DNA from: an uncultured Collinsella sp.
Lineage (GTDB): Bacteria; Actinomycetota; Coriobacteriia; Coriobacteriales; Coriobacteriaceae
NCBI GenBank assembly: GCA_900543025.1
Contig: UQPP01000009.1
Span: 1-60,307 of the forward strand
DNA: 60,307 bases
Direction of reading: 5' to 3'
The translations under genes and the position numbers were made by a program. A model generated the notes under the pieces. It did not search any database. It saw only the letters and a program-made list of their open reading frames with translations, and was not told the DNA's origin. This document shows positions 43,170 to 54,908 of this stretch, in pieces (position 1 is the first letter of the stretch; each line of letters starts with the position of its first letter).

Positions 43170-43199
43170 TGACGCCAGACTCGATGGGAAGGTCTAAAG

Positions 43200-43649
43200 A
43201 TGGCACAGGATATGCAGGACGCCGGTAACGTCTCCGCCGAGCTCGACGCCATGGTGTGTGACCTGATTGGTGCGTTCTTGGATGACCTTGCCGCCGGCGA
43301 GAATCCGGGCGTAGTTGTGGCGATTGAGGACGCTGCTTCCAACCGATATCTGGCGGCGCTCGACGAGGACGGCGAAGAGGCGTGCCTGGAGGCGGCCACC
43401 AACTTTATTTCCGAGCACAAGATGGGTCTTAAGGACGAGGGCCTGGGCCGTATCGCCCGCTATGCCATCGGCTACACCGGCTGCGTCGAGATTGACGGCG
43501 GCTATCACGATGCTCTGCTCGTGAGCTTCTTCGAAACCACGCTCGAGAGTGGTTTTTCGGCATATGTGCTGTATGAGGGCATGGGCGCCGGCGATAGTTT
43601 TATGTGGAGCGACCCTGAACCTGCAGGTGAGGAAACCCCTCTTATCTAA
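43200..43649 (+). CDS. Conserved-looking cytosolic protein, unknown
   Basis: The 149-residue acidic protein appears globular with alternating helices and strands (NPGVVVAIEDAASNRYLAAL; LGRIARYAIGYTGCVEIDGGYHDALLVSFFE). The ATG follows GGAAGG. It lies 30 bases after the small membrane protein and 117 bases before typA. I do not recognise a family. Confidence 0.6.
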   Translation: MAQDMQDAGNVSAELDAMVCDLIGAFLDDLAAGENPGVVVAIEDAASNRYLAALDEDGEEACLEAATNFISEHKMGLKDEGLGRIARYAIGYTGCVEIDGGYHDALLVSFFETTLESGFSAYVLYEGMGAGDSFMWSDPEPAGEETPLI

Positions 43650-43766
43650 AATCGCTAAAATAAACGAGTTTTCGGTAAAAGGCTCAATATTCCCGCCGAG
43701 CGTTGTGTTGCTAGGCGGGTCGCATACGCGTGCCGTTTGTATATGGATAGAAGATAGGGGAACTAC

Positions 43767-45605
<1,839 letters not shown>

Positions 45606-45632
45606 GCGCTGGGCTTTATAGCGACTAACAAG

Positions 45633-45667
45633 AAAGGGCGTCGACCGCGATGGTCGGCGCCCTTTTT
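45633..45667 (+). terminator. Terminator of typA
   Basis: GGGCGTCGACC pairs with GGTCGGCGCCC (with one G-T pair) around GCGAT and is followed by TTTTT. Confidence 0.9.
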
Positions 45668-46028
45668 GGTGTAAGGGGACAGGTTCGTTTGCACCACGGC
45701 GGGGGCGGTTATCCCCCCGAGCGGCTTTTCAGGCAAAGTTAAGTTGTTTAAACATATACACGAATCATTGAAATACAACCGCTTTGATACAAAACTGTCA
45801 ACAGGTAAATATCAACTGGTATTACATTAAAAGACCTCTTTACCAGCGGTTTACATGACTGTTATCTATATTGTATTTTATGCATTGTGGCATAGACGAA
45901 CCGTCTTAGAAGTTGCCCCCAATGGGTTCTTGCAATGCGCTAGGTAGGTTCTCGTAGATGTTGGGGCTTGTGTTCGATCCGACGATTCGCCGTATTCCAC
46001 ACTGTGTTGTAGGAATTAAGGGACAACT
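45668..46028 (+). promoter_or_regulatory. AT-rich leader region of the pilus/adhesin locus
   Basis: This 361-bp gap changes sharply from GC-rich to AT-rich at about 45735. Possible promoter elements include TTTACA at about 45850 followed by TATATT. At 45673-45700 it carries GGGGACAGGTTCGTTTGCACCA, words that recur in the double hairpin at 51577-51636. No gene seen. Confidence 0.4.
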
Positions 46029-49000
46029 ATGGACGCACACCGCTCGCGGTCGCTTGGTATGGCGGCCCTGATCTTCATTTTGATTAGCCTCACCGCCGCA
46101 GTTTTTCACGGCGCATCCCCCGTGCGCGCCGATGACGTTGCGAAGCCCGATCCGATTGCGATCGATGGGGATACGGCGACGGTTGATGTCAGGCTGTATA
46201 AAGATGGCAGTCGTACAGAGCTTTTGGGCAATGACGCCGTGACTTCAGTTTCGACCCTCTACGGAACCTTCTCGGCGAGCTTTCTGACCGACAAGGCACC
46301 TACGCCTAAGAACTATGTCGCCGTCTATAAGTTCCCTGACACTATTGACGTCGATAACAATGATGGCGGCGAATTTAGGGATGGGCCTGGTGCTGACGCT
46401 GCAATAGCTGGTACATGGAAGATTGAAGACAATAAGGTTGTCTTTACGTTTGACAAGGGCTGGCTTGAACGGAACCCTGCGAACATTTATGTCGCGGCAA
46501 ACTTCTCGTTCCAGCTTAAAAAAAGGATGTCGGTTCTGGCGGCAACGCATCTGTCGTGTTCCCCGGTGCGGGAACGATCAATATCCCCACCAAGGACGGC
46601 AAAGTCACGGGGACTAAGTTGGGGACCTTCTCCCAGGGAGCAGATGGCGTGGCCAATGTTACCTGGACCGTTACACTCACCGTCGAGTCGTATGCCACGA
46701 AAGTTAGCTTCACCGATACACTGGGCGACAACTTCTACTTTGTGAAAGGCAGCTTCGCGCTCGACGGCACGAAGCTCGAACCCCAGCCGAAGATCGACGG
46801 CCAAGTCGCGACCCTCGACAGCCTGGGCAACCTTTCCCGGGGCGACCACACGATCACATACGAGACGGAGCTGAAGAGCGACGTCACCGCGATCAATCGC
46901 GAGTTCCTCAACGCTGAGAATACGGCAAAGTGGGATTGGGCTGGCTCAAGCGATGGCGATAACAAAGAAGCTACGGCTAATCCTGTTAAGTTCCGCTACG
47001 ACATGATCAGCAAGTCCAGCGGATCGGGCACGCCGTCTGACATCAAGTGGACGGTCAAGCTCAACCAAGGCGAGCTCAAGGCGAACATGAGCGGCTATGT
47101 GTTCACTGACACGCTTGACAATAAGCAAACGTATAAGGGGAGCTACGCGGTATATAAAGGCGACTCTAGTTCGGTTCTTTATACCGACGTGATCGACCCG
47201 TCGAAGAACTCCTTTAGCTTCCAGTTTCCGGCCAACCTTGCCGACAAATACGCCACTTATCGCATTGAATATCACACCATGATGAACGACGCGAATTCAT
47301 ACGAAACAGTGAGCAATGAGGCGAAGATTGAGCATGAGGGCGGTGTATCAGGCAACAGCGGCAATACGTTTACGCCGCAGCTTGTCGGTAACTCTTTTGT
47401 TGTCAAGAGCAAAGAGGATTCGAGCACTGCCGCCACGGATGGGATGGTAACCTGGAAGCTAGTCGTTGACCTGGGTTCTATCGTGAACGCGTACAATCCG
47501 AAAAGCGTTACCGTGTACGACACATTTCAGAGCGCTTTGAGTCAGACGCTCGGTCCTGTTCCCGAAAGCTACTCCATCAAGATCGGAGATAAGGAGCTGA
47601 AAAAGGGTCGAGACTGGGGTTTCTGGGACAGGTACGATAGCTCTTCGGTTGGCACCAAAAAGAACATCAACCTCGATATATACACCAATAGCGATAAAGT
47701 AAAGGAAGCACTTGAGCAGTCACGGTATGCGGAGATTACCTATAAAACGAAGGCCGACGCTCTGCCGGGTTGGTATTCGAATTTCGCCGCCGTTGGAGTC
47801 CAAGGTTGGAAGTCTTCCCTTACCGATGTAGTCACCTATGTCGTCAACAACGAGGCGCCTTGCCCTGCTGTGGAAAAGCCCACCTCGAAAGCTGTTGCAA
47901 AATGGGATGAGGACTTCGACTGGAACATGGTCGACCGCTCGAATGAAAAGGGCGCTTGGGTTATCAGCTGGACGATCTATGCGAACCGCGCCTCTACGGT
48001 GGGCGGGGGTTGCTATGGCGCCGCCAAGCTCGGCGGTAATTCGCTTAATATCGTCGATACCCTTCCAGCCGGCATGAGCTATGTGCCTGGTTCCGCCAAA
48101 TACTTGCTGTATCAGAACCCGCACACGCCTCCGGCGGCGAACAATTACGGTCGTGGCGATGAAGTAACTATGCTCCCGCAAGGTTTTCCGAATGGCAAGG
48201 ACCTTGTGGGCGACCAGGTGAAGTCCGACGCTTCGGCAAATGCTGTCACCTTTTCCATTCCCACGACGGAACTCGGCGACTACGCCGGTTACGCCAAGCT
48301 TACGTATCAGACGGCGGTCAAGCGCGGTGAACTCGATACCTCCACGAACGAGGTGAAGTTCACCAATTCTGCGCGCGCCGAGTCGGGAAGCAAGAAATTC
48401 GACTCTGGCAGTGGTGCTGTCACCATTAAGAACAACGTTATCAAGAAGACCGGCGAACAGGTCGACAATAGTAATCGCATCAAGTACACCATTTTCGTTA
48501 ACGAGTCAGCTGTCGATCTTAAGAGTGGCACTGGTGTCCTCGAGCTGGTCGATACCATGGATGCCAAGTGCACGTTGGTGCCGTCGACGCTTAAGGTCTA
48601 TGAGCGCGTGAACGACGATTGGTCTGAGCTGGTCGATAAGGATTATTCGTCAAAGATGGAGCAGGTCAACAATGAATCTGGCTCATGTACGAGATTGACG
48701 CTTAACGTGCCCGATGAGAAATACCTCAAGGTCGAGTACGAGGTTATCCCGACCGGAAACCCCAATGATAAGGTGCCTCTTTCCAATACCGCAAAACTTA
48801 CGGGTGTGACGGAAGGCACGGCGATCGACGAGCAAATATGGACCATCAAGGGTGTTTCTGTCAGCGCGGGCGGCAACGGCTACGGCATCACGATGACCAA
48901 GTTCGACGCAGGGCGGGTTGGCGCAACGCTCGCGGACGCCGAGTTCACGCTCTACAGAGTGGATATAGACCAGGCTTCGGGGGTGAGCACCAAAACATTG

Positions 49001-49780
49001 TTCGCCACCGCAAAGACCGACGCCAACGGCAAGATTTCATTCGGAACGAGTGCCCAGAGGATGAACAATTGCGTGCTCTACCAGCTCGTGGAGACGAAGG
49101 CACCAGTTGGCTATGACGTGGCCGCGCCCACCTGGATTATGCTCAAGGGCGATGCGAGCGACGATGAGTATCAGGCTGCACTCGATAAGGCAGCACCCGT
49201 AGTCGGAAACGCGGAGATTATCGGCGATGCCAAGAAGGACGAGATCTGGGTCTACGACAATCGTTTGACGGGATCAGCGGTTATCCAGGCAAAGAAAAGA
49301 CTTGAAGGCGGGACGTTCAAGAAAGGACAGTTCTCGTTTGCGCTTAAGGACGGCGACGGTAAGGTGCTCCAGACGGTGGCTAACGACGCTGACGGAAACA
49401 TCACCTTTGATGTCAAGTACACCAAGGCCGGCATCTATACTTACACCATTTCCGAGGTCGAGCCTGAGGGTGCTGTCGGCCATGTTAAAGACCACATCAC
49501 CTACGACAGGACTGTGTACAACGCTAAAGTTAAGGTGACTAACGGTAAGAAGCAGCTCGATACCAAGGTCACTTACGCTCCCGCCGACCCCACGACTCCG
49601 CCGACCTTTACCACGACCTTGCCGACTTTTACCAACAGATACTCGACCACGCTTCCCGAGGCGGGCGGGGCTGGCTTGACTATGACATATCTTGCCGGCG
49701 CTTCGCTGTTGTGTTTTGCCGCGACGTGGATGCATGCTCGTCGCCACCGTGGTCTTGATCGAGATGGTCGCCGTGAGTAA
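46029..49780 (+). pseudogene. Large LPxTG-type pilus/adhesin protein, frameshifted at an A7 run
   Basis: The first part (from ATG 46029) has a signal peptide ending near RADD. Reading stays in frame until the run of seven A at 46518-46524; there it must step back one base (or gain one A) to continue to the stop at 49780. The joined product is about 1250 residues, with repeated adhesin-type domains (VTWTVTLTVES, SDIKWTVKLNQGE, VISWTIYANRAS). An FctA/Spy0128-type pilin isopeptide domain follows (GTFKKGQFSFALKDGDGK, YTYTISEVEPEGA). The end is LPEAG, a hydrophobic helix and a basic tail for sortase. As written, translation would stop at 46745. It could be decay, phase variation, recoding or an assembly error. 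Confidence 0.8.
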
Positions 49781-51420
49781 ACTGCACCGCCGCTTGTTGA
49801 CCGTCATGATGGTGGCCATGACGACTATCCTCGCTTCTGCAGCGTCGCCCGAGACGGCCCGTGCTGCCGATGCCGGAGCCATCACGATTGGCGGCGACGT
49901 CGCGACGCAATACGATGCATACCAGCTCTTTTCGGCAACTGTTACCGATAAAGCCGGCTCCGATCAAAAGGTCGCGACGGACTTGGCGTGGGCAAGCGAT
50001 GCAGCTCGTCAGGCTGTCCTTCCCGTTCTTTATGATGCGGGGTTTGATAGCTCGGCATCGACGGCGCAAGAGGCTGCCGAGTGGCTGAATGCCGACGGAC
50101 ATATGTCGACCGCTCTGGCGGCAAGGCTCGCCTGTGCGATTTGCAATGCAGGTGCCGCTTCTGTTCCCCTCAACGCGGGTATGGCGGCCGAGCTGCCCTG
50201 TGGCTACTGGCTCATCGTCGCCGACGACGACGCCATCGCTCAGAACGAGGCCGGCACCGCGCCGATCATGGCCCTGGTGGGCGGCAGCGCCGTCACCGTC
50301 AAGCCCAAGGCGGCGACCCCCAAGGTGTCCAAGCACGTGCTGGAGGACGGCACCGCCGCCTGGCAGAAGGCCGCCGACGCCACGGTCGCCGACGACCTGT
50401 ACTGGCGCCTCTCCGCCACGGTCCCGGCGGGCCTTGCCGCCTACGACACCTATACGGTGCGGTTCGTCGACACCATGAGCGCGGGGCTCGACCCCTCCAA
50501 GGTGGCCGCGAGCATGCGCGTGTACGTGGCGGCGGGCGCGGACGGCGGCTTTGACGCCGTCTCGGCCGGCAAGGACGGGCGCGCCGGCACCGAGCCCGCG
50601 AAGGGCTGGACCGACATCACGGCCCAGTGCAGGGTCTCAGTCGACGGCAAGACCTTCACCGTGCGCACCGGCAACCTGGTCGCCGCGCTCGGCGGGGCTG
50701 ACGCCTTCGCCGCGGGCGCCCGCGTGGTTGCTGTCTACAATGCGCCTTTGGGGGGCAAACTGCAATCAAGGCGCTACCAAGGGCAACCCCAACGAGGTCT
50801 ACCTGCGTTACCCGCGCTCTCCCCTCGCCGACCAGTCCGGCGACGCCGGATTCACCCGCACGCCGAGCGATGACGCGTGCGCCTACACCTGGGGACTCAG
50901 TCTGATCAAGCGCTCAAGCTCGGACGATAAGCCGCTCGCGGGCGCCAAACTGCGCATCATCGACGACCGCGGTCGCATCCTAACGACTGACGGCTCGTGG
51001 TCGACGGATGCCGACGCGTGCGTCACCACGGGCGCAGATGGCCATGTGGAATTGAACGGTGTGGACGCGGGTGTCTACACCGTCGAAGAGGTCGCGGCTC
51101 CCAAGGGCTACACCGCCTTTGAGGAAAAACGTGCGGTGACAGTTACGGCCGAGGGCCTGGACGTTAAACAGGTAGCAACAGCGAAGCCCAAAGTGGCCGT
51201 GTCGGCCGAAAGCCCCCTACGGGTTGATACCGCCGATGCCGGGACGGGTTCGATTGAGCTGTCGGTGCTCAACACCCCAAGCAAAGAAGCAAGTCGAGGC
51301 TTTATGCCCTCGACGGGAGATAGAACGTTGGTGCTGGTGGCGGTTTTGGCTGCCATCGGAGTGGCGGCTATTGTTGTCGCGCTCGTCATCAAGCGGGGAG
51401 GCAGTCGCCGTGAAAAATAA
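49764..51420 (+). pseudogene. Fimbrial major pilin (isopeptide D2 type), frameshifted at a G6 run
   Basis: The first frame (ATG 49764 or GTG 49773) gives a signal peptide, a pilin N-terminal domain, the pilin-motif region TVKPKAATPKVSKHV and a D2-type isopeptide domain up to VVAVYNAPLG. At the six G of 50750-50755 one base must be skipped to reach the frame that continues GANCNQGATKGNPNEVYLRYP. From there it runs through an SpaA-like module (GVYTVEEVAAPKGY) to MPSTG, a membrane helix and a basic end. The joined length of about 551 residues fits SpaH/FimA-type pilins. It overlaps the end of the upstream adhesin gene. No sortase gene is seen in the window. Confidence 0.8.
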
Positions 51421-51531
51421 TTGCCACCCCCTTGCTCAATGACGAACTGCCTTCGTAGCGAGTGACGCGCAGGCCTAGCGACCTGATGATCATTGGTTTT
51501 GTAAAAGTTACTAGAGAACCCTCCAAGAAAA

Positions 51532-51566
51532 GCGGGGCACCCGGTCGATATGACCGAGTGCCCCGC
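51532..51566. terminator. Hairpin after the pilin gene
   Basis: GCGGGGCAC...GTGCCCCGC with an inner CGGTC/GACCG stem forms a strong hairpin. A T-run is weak (CTCGTTTGTT on the plus strand). Confidence 0.6.
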
Positions 51567-51576
51567 CTCGTTTGTT

Positions 51577-51636
51577 GGTGCAAAGTAACCTGACCCCTTT
51601 GCACCACCACAAAGGTGCCTGGCCCCTTTGTGGTGG
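51577..51636. repeat. Double hairpin element
   Basis: Two hairpins share bases: GGTGCAAAG/CTTTGCACC (51577-51605) and CCACCACAAAGG/CCTTTGTGGTGG (51604-51636). Their loops are alike (TAACCTGACCC and TGCCTGGCC). They lie just beyond the stop of the bactofilin-like gene and may terminate it. Confidence 0.6.
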
Positions 51637-51643
51637 TTGGCGG

Positions 51644-52789
51644 CTAAGCGGTGGGGAGTCCTGGCGTGTTGGCCGGCTGCTGCGGTTTGAGGTGGGCGTT
51701 GCGCCAGATGATTTGGATGATGTAGCCGAGTGTAAAGACGAAGGCCACGCCGCTGATGAAGTCGCCTACGAGGGGAAGCCCCGTGAGGGCGCCTGCGATT
51801 ATGCCGCCCACGGCTGCCATGGCGTAGCGGTTCTGGTTGTGTCCGACCATGTGGGCGATCGCGCACCCCGCAAAGGCACTCGACACCAACGCGATGCCGA
51901 TAACGCCGCACAAGAGGGCTCCGGCAAGCGACAGACCAGCGATGGAGATAATCAGCAGTAGGACGGCGGGGACGATAGCAATCGTGCTCAGAAGACCGCT
52001 CACCCACAGGGGCATGGGGCGCTGGTGGAGCATACCGGCGGCGCTGGCGGTCGCGCGCGGAAAGACGAGCTCGAGCAGCAGAGCGACAAAGCAGGTCGAG
52101 AGTGCCGCGGCGACGATACCGCCGATGACATCGTTAACGGTGGAAGTATCCTCGTTCTCGGTGCGGTCGATCTTGAGCGCGCCTACCTCGGCTCCTGCGG
52201 CACGCTCGGGGTCCTCGGAGACGTGCGCGTTCACGGTGCCGGTGATGTGGGCGTTCTTGCCCAGGATGAGCTTGTCGGCCCAAACCTCGACATCGCCCTC
52301 GACGGTGCCATCGATGGTCACCGTATCGCCCGCGAGCGCTGCCGACTTGGTGGAGCCTCGCAGGGCAACCGTCTCGCCTATCGCGTAGAAACAGTTGGCG
52401 GTGCTGTCGGAATTGAGCACGACATGCTGGCCAGCGACGGTCACGCTGCCATCAACCGTGGTCTTGGCAATGTCGATGGTGCGTGCCGCCAGACGGACGG
52501 CGCCGCCCACTGTGCAGTCACGGATCGAGAGGGTATCGCCCGCGGCGATGATATCGCGGTCGATGGACACATCATCCAAGTTGAGGGCCTGACCTGCCCA
52601 GTACAGGTCACCTTCGACGCCGGACGGATTGGCGTCATTGTCGGTCGCAAGTACGTTTCCTGCGGTGTCCGTGCCAGCGAACGACGCCGTGGGAAGCACG
52701 GTGATCGCCAGCGCGATGAGCGCGAATAGGATGGTGATGCGGCCCCATGCTTTACGGCGCTGGGTCAACGGGAGTTGATTGCAGGGCAT
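51644..52789 (-). CDS. Membrane protein with bactofilin-like beta-helix segment
   Basis: The 381-residue protein begins with a signal/anchor helix (ITILFALIALAITVLPTASFA). About 180 residues follow of repeated short strands, VDGSVTVAGQHVVLN and VTIDGTVEGDVEVWADKLIL, the pattern of polymer-forming (bactofilin/DUF583) beta-helices. The C-terminal half has four or more membrane helices. The beta-helix is probably outside the cell. The ATG at 52789 follows GAAGGA. Similar proteins are found in many actinobacteria and Firmicutes; function is not established. Confidence 0.75.
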   Translation of the reverse strand: MPCNQLPLTQRRKAWGRITILFALIALAITVLPTASFAGTDTAGNVLATDNDANPSGVEGDLYWAGQALNLDDVSIDRDIIAAGDTLSIRDCTVGGAVRLAARTIDIAKTTVDGSVTVAGQHVVLNSDSTANCFYAIGETVALRGSTKSAALAGDTVTIDGTVEGDVEVWADKLILGKNAHITGTVNAHVSEDPERAAGAEVGALKIDRTENEDTSTVNDVIGGIVAAALSTCFVALLLELVFPRATASAAGMLHQRPMPLWVSGLLSTIAIVPAVLLLIISIAGLSLAGALLCGVIGIALVSSAFAGCAIAHMVGHNQNRYAMAAVGGIIAGALTGLPLVGDFISGVAFVFTLGYIIQIIWRNAHLKPQQPANTPGLPTA

Positions 52790-52895
52790 AGTGAATCCTT
52801 CGTTAGATACTCGGCATATACCTAACAGGGTACCCAACGCGTGGGCGCTCTAAAAGAACCTCTCGGTTGCATTTCGAAGGATGAGCCCGCGCTAC

Positions 52896-53585
52896 CTACT
52901 TTTTGCGATGCAAAAAGCGCGCGATGTCTTCTTCGGTGGGGCTTTTGATGTCAAAGCGCAGCGAGAGCCAGCGCAGACCCATGGTCACGACAACGCATAC
53001 GATCAGCGCGGCGACATTGCTCATGATGCCGCTCATAACGAGACACACGTAGCTTGTCGATCCGGCGATGGCCGCGATGGCATAAAAGTTAGTGCGTTGG
53101 AAAATGCCCGGAACCACGCCCATAAAGCCGTCGCGCAGCATGCCGCCACCTACTGCGGTGAAGAAGCCCATCATGATGCAAACCGCCGGTGCAAAGCCGT
53201 AGACAAGCGCCTTGTCCGCTCCGGTGGCGGCATAGATGCCGACCGAGATGATATCGAGCAGGGGGATGAGTTTTTCGGGTTTGTCGACGATTGCCGGGAA
53301 AATGTAGATGATAGCTGCCGTGGCAATGGAAAGCGGGAGTGCCATCGGCTGGTTGAGGATGTAGACGTTGCCCACCTGCAGCGTCATATCGCGCAAAAGA
53401 CCGCCGCCCAGGCCGCAAACCACGGCGAGTGCGACGGCGCCCACCAGGTCGAGCTTGTGCTCGCGCGCAACCAGCACACCCGAGATCGATGCAGCGACAA
53501 CGGCGAACATCTCGAGCCAAAACGGAATAGCGACCATGGCATCCGAGGCATGTGAGGTAATGGTTATGGCGGCGACGACGGGCAA
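52896..53585 (-). CDS. TRIC/UPF0126 (YadS-like) channel protein
   Basis: The 229-residue membrane protein has seven predicted helices in two related halves. Each half carries the Gly-rich Arg-Asp motif: VVCGLGGGLLRDMTLQ in the first and FFTAVGGGMLRDGFMG in the second. This is diagnostic of the trimeric intracellular cation channel-like family; bacterial members conduct monovalent cations in vitro. It appears to start with TTG at 53585, eight bases after AAAGGA. A charged tail (SPTEEDIARFLHRKK) lies in the cytoplasm. Confidence 0.88.
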   Translation of the reverse strand: MPVVAAITITSHASDAMVAIPFWLEMFAVVAASISGVLVAREHKLDLVGAVALAVVCGLGGGLLRDMTLQVGNVYILNQPMALPLSIATAAIIYIFPAIVDKPEKLIPLLDIISVGIYAATGADKALVYGFAPAVCIMMGFFTAVGGGMLRDGFMGVVPGIFQRTNFYAIAAIAGSTSYVCLVMSGIMSNVAALIVCVVVTMGLRWLSLRFDIKSPTEEDIARFLHRKK

Positions 53586-53716
53586 GACGGGGTCCTTTGG
53601 ATTGTGGGTTTAGACAATGCCCGTACATAGTACATGTTCGGCGCCGATTGCGATCCTATTGCTCGGTAAACGGTTGACAGCGGATGCTGACATGGCATTG
53701 CTGGAATGCCAGGGAT

Positions 53717-53797
53717 CCAAAACATGTACGCCACCCTCCAAAAACGACATTTTTCGACATCTTTGGAGGCGGACGTACATGTTTGGATTGAGCTCAC
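53717..53797. repeat. Palindromic terminal repeat, left copy
   Basis: About 80 bp, itself an imperfect palindrome (AACATGTACG...CGTACATGTT with central CGACATTTTTCGACAT). It is an inverted copy of 54909-54988 with roughly eight differences. Together they bracket the gene at 53890-54897. Confidence 0.88.
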
Positions 53798-53889
53798 AGC
53801 ATGAGTGAGTTGATTTACTCACATCCGGTATATTTCCCCACTTCAACGGACATAAGAGTTGGATACCGGCTCAGAGCGAGAGGCCCTTA

Positions 53890-54897
53890 ATGGATACCCC
53901 TGTTCTCATTTCGCATAAAACCGCATGGCTTGTCCATCATGCACCCCAGAATTTGGTTCAGTCTCTTGCGCGGCACGACTACCAGATAGGCGCACAAGGC
54001 ATCTCAACCCAGCAACGTGTTGCGCGCATACGACAGGCTCTTACCGACTGCGGCATTCCGTCCGATATGCTTAAGACTATCGATATCGCGGTTGTATTCG
54101 AATTCGAGCGAATTCGTACCAAAGGCGTCGTTTGTCACATTCTTGGACAAAATCTTCCCTACGAGCATATTAACGAGTTGACGCCCGGAATCTTCATCAC
54201 CGACGAAGCCTTCACCTTTGTGCTCGCTGCCGAGTGGATGGATAGGATCGAATATCTCGAATATGGCTATGAAGTTTGCGGCGATTATCGCATGAGGCTC
54301 AATCCCGCCGACCCTTATACCGGGCAACCAGCCACTACCTCCAAGGATGAAATAACCAAACTGCTCGATCGGCACCCCGGCAAACCCGGTGCCACACGTG
54401 CACGGCTCGCGCTCAGGCACATCTACGATCACTCGGCCTCGCCTATGGAGACCGCTTCGGCAATTGCCCTCTCGCTCCCAACAAGCGAAGGCGGCGTTGG
54501 TATCCGAGGTATCGAACTCAACAAACCGCTCGAGATCCCTCAACGTCTCTGGCATTGCACAAAAGCCCGAACACTCAAAATCGATGCCCTCATTACCTAT
54601 AAGCGCAGGGAGCTCGGTATCGAATATAAGGGCGGTTTTCACGATGAGTTCGAGCGCAAGGGAGCAGATGCGGAGCGAGAGGCCGTTCTCTCCCAAATGG
54701 GATATCGAATCGTTACGCTCACTTCGGCTCAGTTCGGCAGCCAGCTCGCCTTTCACCGCGCCATGAACAACATTCGCGAAGCACTCGGCATGCCTCGCTG
54801 TACCGACACCGGGTACCAGCGAGAGCAAAACGAACTACGCAAGGCGCTTATTCGCAACTGGAAGGGCATGCGAGACGAAGAGGCACCTTCCGAATAG
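53890..54897 (+). CDS. PD-(D/E)XK/DUF559-like nuclease-domain protein between inverted repeats
   Basis: The 335-residue protein has an N-terminal helical part (AQGISTQQRVARIRQAL) and a middle domain with ITDEAFTFVLAAEWMDRI. The C-terminal third resembles the Vsr/DUF559 endonuclease fold: SPMETASAIAL (Glu187), KIDALITYKRRELGIEYKG (Asp232, Glu245, Lys247), then HDEFERKGADAEREAVLSQMGYRIVTLT. The order Asp...Glu-x-Lys fits PD-(D/E)XK. Related actinobacterial proteins often carry AbiEi-like N-termini, so a toxin/antitoxin link is possible but unproven. GAGAGG precedes the ATG. The flanking 80-bp palindromes suggest a mobile unit. Confidence 0.65.
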   Translation: MDTPVLISHKTAWLVHHAPQNLVQSLARHDYQIGAQGISTQQRVARIRQALTDCGIPSDMLKTIDIAVVFEFERIRTKGVVCHILGQNLPYEHINELTPGIFITDEAFTFVLAAEWMDRIEYLEYGYEVCGDYRMRLNPADPYTGQPATTSKDEITKLLDRHPGKPGATRARLALRHIYDHSASPMETASAIALSLPTSEGGVGIRGIELNKPLEIPQRLWHCTKARTLKIDALITYKRRELGIEYKGGFHDEFERKGADAEREAVLSQMGYRIVTLTSAQFGSQLAFHRAMNNIREALGMPRCTDTGYQREQNELRKALIRNWKGMRDEEAPSE

Positions 54898-54908
54898 TGC
54901 CACTCCCG

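Noticed and set aside
46556..49780. The large C-terminal frame as an independent gene starting at ATG 46556
   Set aside because: The ATG has no ribosome binding site, lies inside a domain and would leave an exported adhesin without a signal peptide; the frame joins the upstream one at the A7 run.
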